DNA of 64,000 nucleotides from an uncultured Pseudobutyrivibrio sp. (GTDB lineage Bacteria; Bacillota; Clostridia; Lachnospirales; Lachnospiraceae): NCBI GenBank assembly GCA_900546435.1, contig URCQ01000003.1, forward strand, positions 62,001 through 126,000. Reading direction: 5' to 3'. Below, in pieces: positions 17,197 to 24,889 of this stretch. The notes below the pieces were generated by a model that was given only the letters and a program-made list of their open reading frames with translations, ran no database searches and had not been told where the DNA came from. Every line of letters starts with the position of its first letter. The stretch's first letter is position 1. A program made the translations under genes and the position numbers.

Positions 17197-17312
17197 CAGG
17201 AAAAGGAGGAGATAAAGCAAAAAAGGAATAAGAAACACGTTGAAAAAAGATGTTACTTTTGTTTGGAAGGAAACAACAATGCTTAATTTAAGGTTATAAA
17301 CGAAAAAAGATG

Positions 17313-17345
17313 AGGGCGTATCTATGGTAGATGCGCCCTGTTTTG
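17313..17345 (+). terminator. Rho-independent terminator after the kinase/P-loop pair
   Basis: A 12-bp stem (17313-17324 with 17328-17339, one G-U pair) with a TGG loop, followed by GTTTTGT. Confidence 0.8.
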
Positions 17346-17435
17346 TGCGTTCTATCGGCGCTGCATGATGACATCTGTCGTCGAAATGTGCTATAATAAA
17401 TCAAATTATGCAGACAAATACCATTGGAGGATGGC

Positions 17436-19193
17436 ATGGACAAGAGAAATAGAAAAAGAACAACAGGTACAGGGACAAAACGTAATCGCAGAAATCAGCA
17501 GATTCCTAATCATATTTATTTGCTGGCAATTGCTATTTTATTATTTGTGGTTCTTGGAATGGTATTTCTGATTCGCCGATATACACCAACACGGGAGCAT
17601 ATGAGTCTGTCGGAATTTTTTGTTTTGAAAGAAGAAAATGAGGCAGCAGTTATCTTAAACGGTGAATACAAGGAAGTGACGGAAACGGATGATACCATTC
17701 ATGCAATTGCAACTGATCAGGGTGTTTACCTGGAGATTGGTTTTTTGAAAGCGGCATTGGACGATGGATATGTTTATGACACAACAGAAAGTGTTCTTCG
17801 TTATGTAACAGATCAGGATGTGATTTCAGCGTCTTTGAATAGTGAAGCATATACCGTTGGGAAAGCACGCGAGAGTCTGGGAAAAGATGTTGTGGTTTCA
17901 CAAAATGGAGCATATTTTGTATCCGCGGATTTTGTGAAATTATACACGGATATGTCCTATGAACTGTTTGAGAACCCAAATCGTGTGGTTATAGAAACAG
18001 CAGGCTATGAAAAGAAGGTGGCAACGTTAAAGCGTGATGTTGCACTGCGACGTTTTGGTGGTGTAAAAAGCTTGATTTTAAAGGACGCAAGCAAGGGAGA
18101 TCGGGTTACCGTTCTTGAAGATTATGGCAAGTGGAGCCATGTGTTGACAGAGGATGGTGTTTTGGCATGTGTACAGAATAAGCGTATGTCAAAGGCGGAA
18201 ACACAGACGGTTGCCTGCAATCTCGAGGAACGTACCTATCACCACATTACCGTAAAAGATCCGATTATTATGGGATGGCATCAGGTGACAAGCCAGGCTG
18301 CAAATGGGAATGTGTCTAAGATGGTTGCCGGAACGGATTTGAATGTTATTTCGCCGACGTGGTTTTCACTCAGCGATAATCAGGGAAATATCAGAAGTCT
18401 GGCAAGCAGTGAATATGTGACATATTGTCATGAAAACAATATACAGGTATGGGGATTGGTCAGTAATCTGGAAAATAAAAATGTAGATACAACAACCGTG
18501 CTCAATACAACATCGTATCGTGACAATTTGGTCAACAACTTAATTACACAGGCAATTTCGTATAATCTGGATGGCATCAATGTGGATATGGAAGCATTGA
18601 GCGTTGCTGCAAAAGATGGTTATATTGAATTTATCAAGGAACTGTCAATCAAGTGCGAAAAGAATGACATTATTTTATCGGTTGATAATTATGTGCCGAC
18701 GGATTCCACAGCATTTTATAATCGAAGTGTACAAGCAGATTACGCAGACTATATTGCAGTTATGGCTTACGATGAACATTATGCCGGTGGGGATGAGGCA
18801 GGCTCTGTGGCGTCTATTGGATTTGTAGAAAAAGGTGTGTCAGATACACTTGATGAAGTGCCGGCAGAACAGATCATATTGGGAATGCCATTTTATGCGC
18901 GTGTCTGGGCTTCGTCAGAAACCGGAATTACAAGTTCAGCATATGGCATGGAAGATATGCAGGCGTTCTTACAGCGCAATCAGGCGACAAGTACCTGGTC
19001 TGAGGAAGATGGTCAGTATTATGCTGAGTTTACAGAAAAGGGTACAACCTATATGGCATGGACTGAAGATGCCACTTCTCTTTCTAAGAAATTAGATGTT
19101 ATGAAGGAGAATAAACTAGCGGGAGCGGCATTCTGGAAGTTGGGATTTGAATCAAAGGATGTCTGGCAGACCATCGAGAATTACTTCAAATAA
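17436..19193 (+). CDS. Membrane-anchored GH18 glycosidase, YaaH/SleL-like
   Basis: 585 residues. A basic N-terminus and one membrane helix (about 25-45) anchor the protein, with the rest outside. Residues about 60-175 form a stalk-like region, followed by an SH3-like segment (about 195-255, DRVTVLEDYGKWSHVL). A GH18 barrel then fills about 275-585, with the catalytic signature DGINVDME at 379-386. GH18 proteins of this type in Clostridia cleave peptidoglycan or spore cortex (YaaH, SleL, YdhD) rather than chitin. The next gene is a CwlD-like amidase, which supports a role in cell-wall or cortex turnover. ATG 17436 follows TTGGAGGATGG; the TTG 12 bases upstream lies within that ribosome binding site. 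Confidence 0.88.
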   Translation: MDKRNRKRTTGTGTKRNRRNQQIPNHIYLLAIAILLFVVLGMVFLIRRYTPTREHMSLSEFFVLKEENEAAVILNGEYKEVTETDDTIHAIATDQGVYLEIGFLKAALDDGYVYDTTESVLRYVTDQDVISASLNSEAYTVGKARESLGKDVVVSQNGAYFVSADFVKLYTDMSYELFENPNRVVIETAGYEKKVATLKRDVALRRFGGVKSLILKDASKGDRVTVLEDYGKWSHVLTEDGVLACVQNKRMSKAETQTVACNLEERTYHHITVKDPIIMGWHQVTSQAANGNVSKMVAGTDLNVISPTWFSLSDNQGNIRSLASSEYVTYCHENNIQVWGLVSNLENKNVDTTTVLNTTSYRDNLVNNLITQAISYNLDGINVDMEALSVAAKDGYIEFIKELSIKCEKNDIILSVDNYVPTDSTAFYNRSVQADYADYIAVMAYDEHYAGGDEAGSVASIGFVEKGVSDTLDEVPAEQIILGMPFYARVWASSETGITSSAYGMEDMQAFLQRNQATSTWSEEDGQYYAEFTEKGTTYMAWTEDATSLSKKLDVMKENKLAGAAFWKLGFESKDVWQTIENYFK

Positions 19194-19258
19194 AACATGA
19201 GATTGTCATTACATATTTCTATTTTGTCACCATATATTATAAAAAAACGGGTGATGAT

Positions 19259-19951
19259 ATGAAACGTAAAATAGAAATGGTAATGGCAGTCTTTTTTATT
19301 GCCATTAGTCTTATGGCAAGTGTATGGGGTGTATCTGTGGTATCGGCAAAGAAAACAGCAAAAAACCTGCGCGTGGTCATTGATCCCGGTCATGGAGGAA
19401 GTGATCCCGGAAAAGTTGCGGTAGATGGAACAATGGAAAAAGATGTCAATTTACAAATTGCACTTGCCTTAGGACAATATTTAAAGAAGCATGGCGTAGA
19501 CGTGTATTATACACGCGAGAGCGACTGTACACTTTGTCAGGAGGAGGGCGGAAGTAAAAAAGCGCGGGATTTGCAAAAGCGATGTCAGATTGTGGAACAC
19601 TGTAAGCCGGATATGACAATCAGCATTCATCAGAATAGTTACCCGGATGCATCTGTATGTGGGGCGCAGGTGTTTTATTACAGTACGTCGGAAAAGAGCA
19701 GAATTTTAGCGGAGAGTATACAAGAAACATTGGTGGCAATGGTTGATGCATCCAATCATAGAAAAGCAAAGGCAAATGATAGTTACTATATGCTGCGAAA
19801 AACGATCAGTCCTACGGTAATTGTGGAATGCGGATTTTTGAGCAATGAAAAGGAATGTCAAAATTTACAGGATGAAAAGTACCAGCAAAAAATTGTCAAG
19901 GCAATCTATGAGGGGATGATTCGCTATGTGCAAATGGAAAATGGTGGATAG
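19259..19951 (+). CDS. cwlD: N-acetylmuramoyl-L-alanine amidase, CwlD-like
   Basis: 230 residues. An N-terminal signal/anchor (about 5-25) precedes one Amidase_3 domain. Zinc ligands are visible: His in VVIDPGHGGSDPG, Glu in MEKDVNLQIAL and His in TISIHQNSYPD. The catalytic Glu is in VIVECGFLSNEKE. Amidase_3 enzymes cut the bond between muramic acid and the stem peptide. At this length with no extra binding domain it matches CwlD, which makes muramic-lactam in spore cortex. Since sporulation of the host is not proven here, the symbol is tentative. It is in the same direction as the GH18 gene, 65 bases away. Confidence 0.87.
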   Translation: MKRKIEMVMAVFFIAISLMASVWGVSVVSAKKTAKNLRVVIDPGHGGSDPGKVAVDGTMEKDVNLQIALALGQYLKKHGVDVYYTRESDCTLCQEEGGSKKARDLQKRCQIVEHCKPDMTISIHQNSYPDASVCGAQVFYYSTSEKSRILAESIQETLVAMVDASNHRKAKANDSYYMLRKTISPTVIVECGFLSNEKECQNLQDEKYQQKIVKAIYEGMIRYVQMENGG

Positions 19952-19960
19952 CGTTTTTTG

Positions 19961-19988
19961 TTGTGTAATTCATGAAAAGTGATATAAT
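19961..19988 (+). promoter_or_regulatory. Predicted promoter immediately before the Sua5 gene
   Basis: TTGTGT (19961-19966) and a perfect TATAAT (19983-19988) are 16 bases apart. Transcription would start at about 19995, directly at the ATG chosen for the Sua5 gene. Confidence 0.5.
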
Positions 19989-19995
19989 GGGGACT

Positions 19996-21045
19996 ATGGA
20001 AACGAAAGTATTTGTGGTTCGAGACAATTACATAAAAGATGAGGAACTTAAGGAAGCATCGGCAGTGATTCGTAGTGGTGGGTTGGTTGCATTTCCGACA
20101 GAGACGGTATACGGATTAGGAGGCGATGCGACGAATCCGGAAGCTTCTCGCAAGATATACGCAGCAAAGGGTCGTCCATCGGATAACCCTTTGATTGTTC
20201 ATATAGCAGATTTTTCGCAGTTGAGGAATATTGTGGCAGAAGTACCACAGGAAGCAGAGAAGCTGGCGGAAGCATTTTGGCCGGGACCACTTACGATGAT
20301 TTTGCGTAAAAATGATGTGATTCCTTATGAGACAACGGGCGGATTGGATACGGTAGCGATTCGTATGCCATCCCATCCGGTGGCAAGAGCTTTTTTGCAG
20401 GATAGTGGCTGTATGATAGCGGCACCGAGTGCGAATACTTCTGGAAGACCGAGTCCAACGACGGCACAGCATGTGTGGGAAGATTTGCATGGAAAGATTG
20501 AAATCCTTTTGGATGGAGGTCCGGTAGGCATTGGTATTGAATCGACGATTGTTGACCTTTCAGAAGAAAGACCGATGATTTTGCGACCGGGATTTATCAC
20601 ACAAGAGATGCTGTCGGCTGTATTAGGTGATGTTGGTATGGATCCGGGGCTTGCTTCAGAAAATAGCAAGCAGCCACCGAAAGCGCCGGGGATGCGCTAT
20701 CGCCATTATGCACCAAAGGCGGACCTTACCTTGGTAGAGGGAACCATGGAAGAGGTTATTTCTAAGATCAATGCGTTGACAAGAGAAGCACAGGCAATGG
20801 GGAAGTCTGTGGGGGTACTTGCAACGGAAGAAAATAAAGATCGTTATGTAGCAGATCATGTGATTGTCATTGGACAGAGACAGGATGAGGCAGAGATTGC
20901 CAGACATTTATTTGATGTGCTGCGACAATTCGACGATTTACAGGTAGATCTCATCTACTCAGAAAGCTTTGTTGCAGCAGGCGTAGGACAGGCAATTATG
21001 AATCGTTTGCTCAAGGCTGCAGGCCATAAACGGATTTTTGTATAA
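19996..21045 (+). CDS. ywlC: Threonylcarbamoyl-AMP synthase (Sua5/YwlC)
   Basis: 349 residues, near the 346 of Bacillus YwlC. It makes threonylcarbamoyl-AMP from threonine, bicarbonate and ATP for the t6A modification of tRNAs that read ANN codons. The N-terminal YrdC domain (about 15-200) shows GGLVAFPTETVYGLGGDA, KIYAAKGRPSDNPL and IAAPSANTSGRPSPT. The C-terminal Sua5 domain follows a linker with APGMRYRHYAPKADL. In-frame ATGs also occur at 19972 and 19987, but they lie inside a predicted promoter and have no ribosome binding site, so 19996 is preferred. The next gene follows after 28 bases. Confidence 0.93.
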   Translation: METKVFVVRDNYIKDEELKEASAVIRSGGLVAFPTETVYGLGGDATNPEASRKIYAAKGRPSDNPLIVHIADFSQLRNIVAEVPQEAEKLAEAFWPGPLTMILRKNDVIPYETTGGLDTVAIRMPSHPVARAFLQDSGCMIAAPSANTSGRPSPTTAQHVWEDLHGKIEILLDGGPVGIGIESTIVDLSEERPMILRPGFITQEMLSAVLGDVGMDPGLASENSKQPPKAPGMRYRHYAPKADLTLVEGTMEEVISKINALTREAQAMGKSVGVLATEENKDRYVADHVIVIGQRQDEAEIARHLFDVLRQFDDLQVDLIYSESFVAAGVGQAIMNRLLKAAGHKRIFV

Positions 21046-21073
21046 GGGATACTTTTTGGGAGAAGAAACAACT

Positions 21074-21547
21074 ATGGAGCATATAAAACGTGTGATTTTT
21101 GCTGCGGGAAGCGGGACATCCAGAGCACCAATGGCAGCAGCAATCATGAAGCAGATGGCAGAAGGAATGGGCATCGATGTCTTATCAAGAGGCGTTGTTG
21201 TACTTTTTCCAGAACCGATGAATCAGAAGACAGAAGCGGTGTTGATTAGTAATGGCATCGCACCGGATAATTTCGCAGCGGAACAATTGACCGACGCAGA
21301 TATCATACCGGATACATTGATTCTTACCATGGAAGAGTCACAGCGACGTAAAGTGATAGATGAAATAGCAGGAGCAAACGAGGAAAACACATTTGTTCTT
21401 TCTACGTTTGTAGGAGATGAGATTGAAGTAGTCGATCCTTATGGCGCGTCGTTACAGACATATGGACTTTGCTTTGAGGTGCTAAAAAAATCAATAGAAA
21501 AGCTATTGGTAAAGTTACAGCATATGGATGAAGGGGGAGCGGAATGA
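21074..21547 (+). CDS. LMW protein phosphatase-like protein with lost catalytic Cys
   Basis: 157 residues with the overall pattern of low-molecular-weight Tyr/Arg phosphatases. The P-loop should read C-x5-R in a context such as FVCTGNTCRSPM. Here it reads FAAGSGTSRAPM, with Ala11 at the nucleophile position and Arg17 kept. The general-acid region VVDPYGASL (Asp121) is kept. The protein is thus likely catalytically dead and may bind phosphate or a partner. YwlE-type phosphatases follow ywlC in many Firmicutes, which fits this position. ATG 21074 is chosen by alignment of the first strand; an upstream in-frame codon overlaps ywlC. It overlaps the next gene by 4 bases. Confidence 0.82.
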   Translation: MEHIKRVIFAAGSGTSRAPMAAAIMKQMAEGMGIDVLSRGVVVLFPEPMNQKTEAVLISNGIAPDNFAAEQLTDADIIPDTLILTMEESQRRKVIDEIAGANEENTFVLSTFVGDEIEVVDPYGASLQTYGLCFEVLKKSIEKLLVKLQHMDEGGAE

Positions 21548-22029
21548 GCGATAAGAGAGAGAATTACATCAGCTGGGATGAATATTTTATGGGCGTAGCC
21601 ATGCTTTCTGCGATGCGGTCCAAGGATCCACATACACAAGTGGGAGCATGTATCGTCAGTGATGACCACAAGATTTTGTCCATGGGATATAATGGATTCC
21701 CGATGGGCTGTTCGGATGATGATTTCCCGTGGTGTAGAGAGGGAGAACCATACGATAACAAGTATTTTTATACAACGCATAGCGAATTGAATGCCATTTT
21801 AAATTATCGCGGTGGTAGTCTAGATGGTTCTACCCTTTATGTATCGCTGTTCCCTTGTAATGAGTGTGCCAAGGCAATCATTCAATCAGGAATTCGCCGT
21901 ATTGTGTATGATCAGGATAAATATGAGCATACGCCGGCAGTTATGGCATCTAAGCGTATGTTGCGTGCGGCAGGGGTAGAGTTTTACAAGTATGAACATA
22001 CGGGGCGTGAAATTTCTATTTTATTGTAG
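21544..22029 (+). CDS. dCMP deaminase (ComEB-type)
   Basis: 161 residues. Deaminates dCMP to dUMP for thymidylate synthesis. The zinc site is seen as His-Ser-Glu in TTHSELNAI and PCNEC in SLFPCNECAKAII. HTQVGACIV and GYNGFP belong to the nucleotide-binding/allosteric part of the family. The enzyme is cytosolic. The start overlaps the stop of the phosphatase-like gene (ATGA). The atpZ start is 15 bases after the stop, so the ATPase operon is probably read through from this gene. Confidence 0.93.
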   Translation: MSDKRENYISWDEYFMGVAMLSAMRSKDPHTQVGACIVSDDHKILSMGYNGFPMGCSDDDFPWCREGEPYDNKYFYTTHSELNAILNYRGGSLDGSTLYVSLFPCNECAKAIIQSGIRRIVYDQDKYEHTPAVMASKRMLRAAGVEFYKYEHTGREISILL

Positions 22030-22043
22030 TTTTAGGAGAAGAT

Positions 22044-22340
22044 TTGAAAAAAGAGAGCAATGAGGTGGCAAATACACTGGTTTTGATCGTGCAGATCGGG
22101 GTGACGATGCTGGTGCCAATTTTAATGTGTAGTATCGGCGGTGCATGGTTAGATCATAAGTTTCAGACCAGATGGATTGGTGTGTTGGGGTTTATTCTAG
22201 GAACGATAGCCGGATTTCAGAATGTATACCGGCTGGTCAGAAAATATCTAAAAGAGACAAAATCCCCAGGAGAATTGCAAAGAGAAAAAGAAGAACAGGA
22301 AAGAATATCGCATGATAAAAGCATTGAAAAGACTAAATGA
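22044..22340 (+). CDS. AtpZ/AtpI-type membrane protein
   Basis: 98 residues, TTG start behind TTAGGAGAAG. Two membrane helices (about 11-33 and 42-62) include the GGAWLDHKFQTRWIGVLGF segment typical of AtpZ (AtpQ-like, PF09527). These proteins form a cation channel or assembly factor at the head of F-type ATPase operons, with roles proposed in Mg2+ uptake and c-ring assembly. The charged C-terminus is rich in Glu and Lys. It overlaps the next gene by 29 bases. Confidence 0.85.
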   Translation: MKKESNEVANTLVLIVQIGVTMLVPILMCSIGGAWLDHKFQTRWIGVLGFILGTIAGFQNVYRLVRKYLKETKSPGELQREKEEQERISHDKSIEKTK

Positions 22341-22749
22341 GGCTTTGCCGGGACTACTTTTGGGCATAGCAGTATATGGACTTTTAGTACAATTTATCGG
22401 CATGTGGTTTGTTTCCGATAAGTTACATTATACGACAGGGCTTTGGGTTGGTATTGCCTGCGCGATGGGTATGGGTATTCACCTCGCCATGGTGATAGAG
22501 GAAGCGGTACGCGTAGGAGAAAGCGGTACCAGACGTCTGTCGTTTAAATCCGTACTACGCTATCTGGTTGTAGTGTTGGTATTTTTTGTTATGATGTATT
22601 TTCACCTAGGTAACCTGGTGAGTGCATTTATTGGAGTTTTGGGGCTAAAGGTGAGTGCATATGTACAACCTTTTATGCATAAAATGATTTTTAAGGACAT
22701 CGCGCCGGAAGAATCAACGAATGAACAGGAAGAGGAGGTGAAATTGTGA
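22312..22749 (+). CDS. atpI: ATP synthase subunit I-like protein
   Basis: 145 residues with four hydrophobic stretches (about 12-34, 40-60, 78-98 and 102-122), the size and layout of subunit I. AtpI helps assemble the c-ring of the F1Fo ATPase. Sequence identity to known AtpI is low, so the call rests on topology and on position between atpZ and atpB. The acidic C-terminal tail (ESTNEQEEE) is notable. The start lies inside the end of atpZ and the stop overlaps the GTG of atpB, indicating translational coupling. Confidence 0.75.
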   Translation: MIKALKRLNEALPGLLLGIAVYGLLVQFIGMWFVSDKLHYTTGLWVGIACAMGMGIHLAMVIEEAVRVGESGTRRLSFKSVLRYLVVVLVFFVMMYFHLGNLVSAFIGVLGLKVSAYVQPFMHKMIFKDIAPEESTNEQEEEVKL

Positions 22750-23483
22750 ATGAAGCAATTCTAATGTCGGCTTCTGCAGATAACATTGACTTTATGATAC
22801 ATGGTCTGTATTCTTTTGAATTATTTGGCCAGGAGGTGTGGATTACAACTTCACATGTGTGTATTGCCATTGTTATGCTAGTACTTGTGATATTTTCTAT
22901 TGTAGCCAATCGGAAATTAGCACATGCAACAGAAGTGCCAGATACCTTTCAGAACGTTCTGGAACTAATGGTAGAAAAATTATCCGGAGTAGTGGAGGGC
23001 AATATGGGCTCTCACGCACCAAAATTTACGAATTATATTAGTACTATATTCGTATTTATTTTGTTTAGTAATATATCCGGATTGTTTGGTTTGAGACCGC
23101 CAACAGCGGACTATGGAACCACATTTGCCCTTGGTATCATTACGTTTGCACTGATTCACATCACAAAATGGAAACACCAGTCCGTAAAACAGATTTGGAC
23201 AGATATGTGTTCTCCATTACCGCCATGGTTTCCGCTATGGCTGCCGATCAACTTGATCAGCGAGGTCGCAGTGCCAATTTCCTTATCACTGCGTCTATTT
23301 GCGAATGTATTGTCAGGAACCGTAATGATGGCCCTTGTTTACGGTCTGTTGGCCAAGATTGCATATGTCTGGCCTGCTGTGCTCCATGTCTATTTTGACC
23401 TGTTTTCCGGAGCCATTCAGACATACGTATTCTGTATGCTTACAATGACATACATCACACAGTCCTATGGGGACGAGGAATAA
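22746..23483 (+). CDS. atpB: ATP synthase Fo subunit a
   Basis: 245 residues, five or six membrane helices. The stator Arg that faces the c-ring is in AVPISLSLRLFANVLSG (about 176-192), and the C-terminal helix includes LFSGAIQTYVFCMLT. It provides the ion half-channels. GTG start behind AGGAAGAGGAGGTG. The stop is 30 bases upstream of atpE. Confidence 0.95.
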   Translation: MNEAILMSASADNIDFMIHGLYSFELFGQEVWITTSHVCIAIVMLVLVIFSIVANRKLAHATEVPDTFQNVLELMVEKLSGVVEGNMGSHAPKFTNYISTIFVFILFSNISGLFGLRPPTADYGTTFALGIITFALIHITKWKHQSVKQIWTDMCSPLPPWFPLWLPINLISEVAVPISLSLRLFANVLSGTVMMALVYGLLAKIAYVWPAVLHVYFDLFSGAIQTYVFCMLTMTYITQSYGDEE

Positions 23484-23513
23484 TTTATATTTTATTATTA
23501 GGAGGAAAGTATT

Positions 23514-23771
23514 ATGAATATCACAGGAGAAGATTTGATTTTAGCATGTTCTGCAATTGGTGCTGGTCTGGCTGTTATCGCTGGTATCGGACCTGGTATT
23601 GGTCAGGGTATTGCAGCAGGTTACGGTGCAGCAGCTGTAGGTAGAAACCCAGGTGCGCAGGGTAAGATTATGTCAACAATGTTACTTGGACAGGCAGTTG
23701 CCGAGACAACAGGTCTGTACGGACTTTTGGTTGCTATGCTTCTGCTTTTCGTAAAACCATTAGTAGGTTAA
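23514..23771 (+). CDS. atpE: ATP synthase Fo subunit c, sodium-type signature
   Basis: 85 residues, two membrane helices joined by a GRNPGAQGK loop. The ion carboxylate is Glu64 in GQAVAETTGLYG. Residues that bind Na+ in the Ilyobacter c-ring (Gln32, Val63, Glu65, Ser66, Thr67, Tyr70) align with Gln31, Val62, Glu64, Thr65, Thr66 and Tyr69 here. This predicts a sodium-coupled rotor, in line with anaerobes that run Na+-based energetics. The gene has a strong TTAGGAGGAAAG ribosome binding site, as expected for the most abundant subunit. Confidence 0.96.
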   Translation: MNITGEDLILACSAIGAGLAVIAGIGPGIGQGIAAGYGAAAVGRNPGAQGKIMSTMLLGQAVAETTGLYGLLVAMLLLFVKPLVG

Positions 23772-23819
23772 TACGTGTAGTTTGGAATTTCCCAGGAAAG
23801 GAGGAACTACAGGAAAGTT

Positions 23820-24335
23820 ATGACAAGACTATTTGACTTAGATTTTCAGTTGTTGTTTGATGCGGTATCTTTAGGTATTTCCGTATTCTTTCTGTTCCTG
23901 ATTATGTCATATCTTTTGTTCAATCCGGCAAGAAAGTTATTGCGGGATCGTCAGGAGAAGATACGTCAGGATATTGCCAGTGCGGCACAGGATAAGGAAG
24001 AGTCTGCAAAAGCAAAAGCAGAATATGAACAACGCTTAAAAGATGTTGATAAAGAGGCTGAGGCAATTCTTGCAGAGGCAAGACAGAAGGCACTCAAGAA
24101 TGAAGCCAAGATCATAGCGGATGCCAAAGAGGAAGCGGCACGTATTATTGCAAGAGCCAGTGAAGAAGCTGTTCTTGAAAAGAAGCGTGTGGCAGATGAG
24201 ATGAAACAGGAAATGATTTCACTTGCCTCTATGATGGCTGGTAAGGTCGTGGCTGCAAACATAGACACTACGGTTCAGAATGAATTGGTAGAAGAAACGT
24301 TGAAGGAAATGGGTGATGCTACATGGCAAAGTTAG
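23820..24335 (+). CDS. atpF: ATP synthase Fo subunit b
   Basis: 171 residues. One N-terminal membrane helix (about 15-36) is followed by a long charged helix rich in Ala, Glu and Lys that forms the peripheral stalk, with LFNPARKLLRDRQEKI at the membrane exit. It connects subunit a to F1 through delta. GAAAGGAGGAAC lies upstream. It overlaps atpH by 13 bases. Confidence 0.95.
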   Translation: MTRLFDLDFQLLFDAVSLGISVFFLFLIMSYLLFNPARKLLRDRQEKIRQDIASAAQDKEESAKAKAEYEQRLKDVDKEAEAILAEARQKALKNEAKIIADAKEEAARIIARASEEAVLEKKRVADEMKQEMISLASMMAGKVVAANIDTTVQNELVEETLKEMGDATWQS

Positions 24336-24889
24336 TTTCAAATGTGTATGGTGAAGCATTGTTTGAACTGGCGATGGAGCAAGGTCGACTGGATGCGTAT
24401 CTGGAGGAGAGCCAGGGTGTTCTTGATGTCCTTCGGGATCATCAGGAATTTAGTCAGATGATGACTCATCCCAACATCATAAAAGAAGAAAAAATGCAGA
24501 TGGTAGAGACTGTTTTTAAAGGCAGAGTATCGGATGAATTGGTTGGCCTGATGCGTATGATTGTAGAAAAAGATCATTTCGCAAAAATGCAGGAAGTATT
24601 AACCTTTTTTATCGACCGTGCACTGGAAGAGAAAAAAGTCGGTATTGCTTATGTAAGCACACCGATGGAATTATTGGATGCACAGAAAAAACAGATCGAA
24701 GATCGTTTGCTTGAGACAACTGCATATACATCATTTCGTATGCATTATGCAGTCGAGGCCGAGCTCATCGGCGGTATGATAATTCGTATTGGAGACCGCG
24801 TGGTGGACAGTAGTGTACGCACCAAGCTGGCAGAGTTATCCAGAGAATTATCTAAAATACAGTTGAAAGTAGGTGAAAGCGCTTCATGA
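24323..24889 (+). CDS. atpH: ATP synthase F1 subunit delta
   Basis: 188 residues of the OSCP/delta family, which clamps the peripheral stalk to the top of the alpha3beta3 head. The N-terminal helical bundle begins NVYGEALFELAMEQGRLD. The C-terminal domain has the family motif ELIGGMIIRIGDRVVDSSVRTKL. The start is inside the 3' end of atpF and the stop overlaps atpA by 4 bases. Confidence 0.95.
   Translation: MAKLVSNVYGEALFELAMEQGRLDAYLEESQGVLDVLRDHQEFSQMMTHPNIIKEEKMQMVETVFKGRVSDELVGLMRMIVEKDHFAKMQEVLTFFIDRALEEKKVGIAYVSTPMELLDAQKKQIEDRLLETTAYTSFRMHYAVEAELIGGMIIRIGDRVVDSSVRTKLAELSRELSKIQLKVGESAS

Noticed and set aside
17436..19193. Secreted chitinase
   Set aside because: The GH18 barrel is joined to an N-terminal membrane anchor and an SH3-like part, and sits beside a wall amidase, which fits peptidoglycan or cortex enzymes better than chitin use.
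19972..19995. Upstream in-frame ATGs (19972, 19987) for the Sua5 gene
   Set aside because: They lie inside a near-consensus promoter and lack a ribosome binding site; family alignment begins after 19996.
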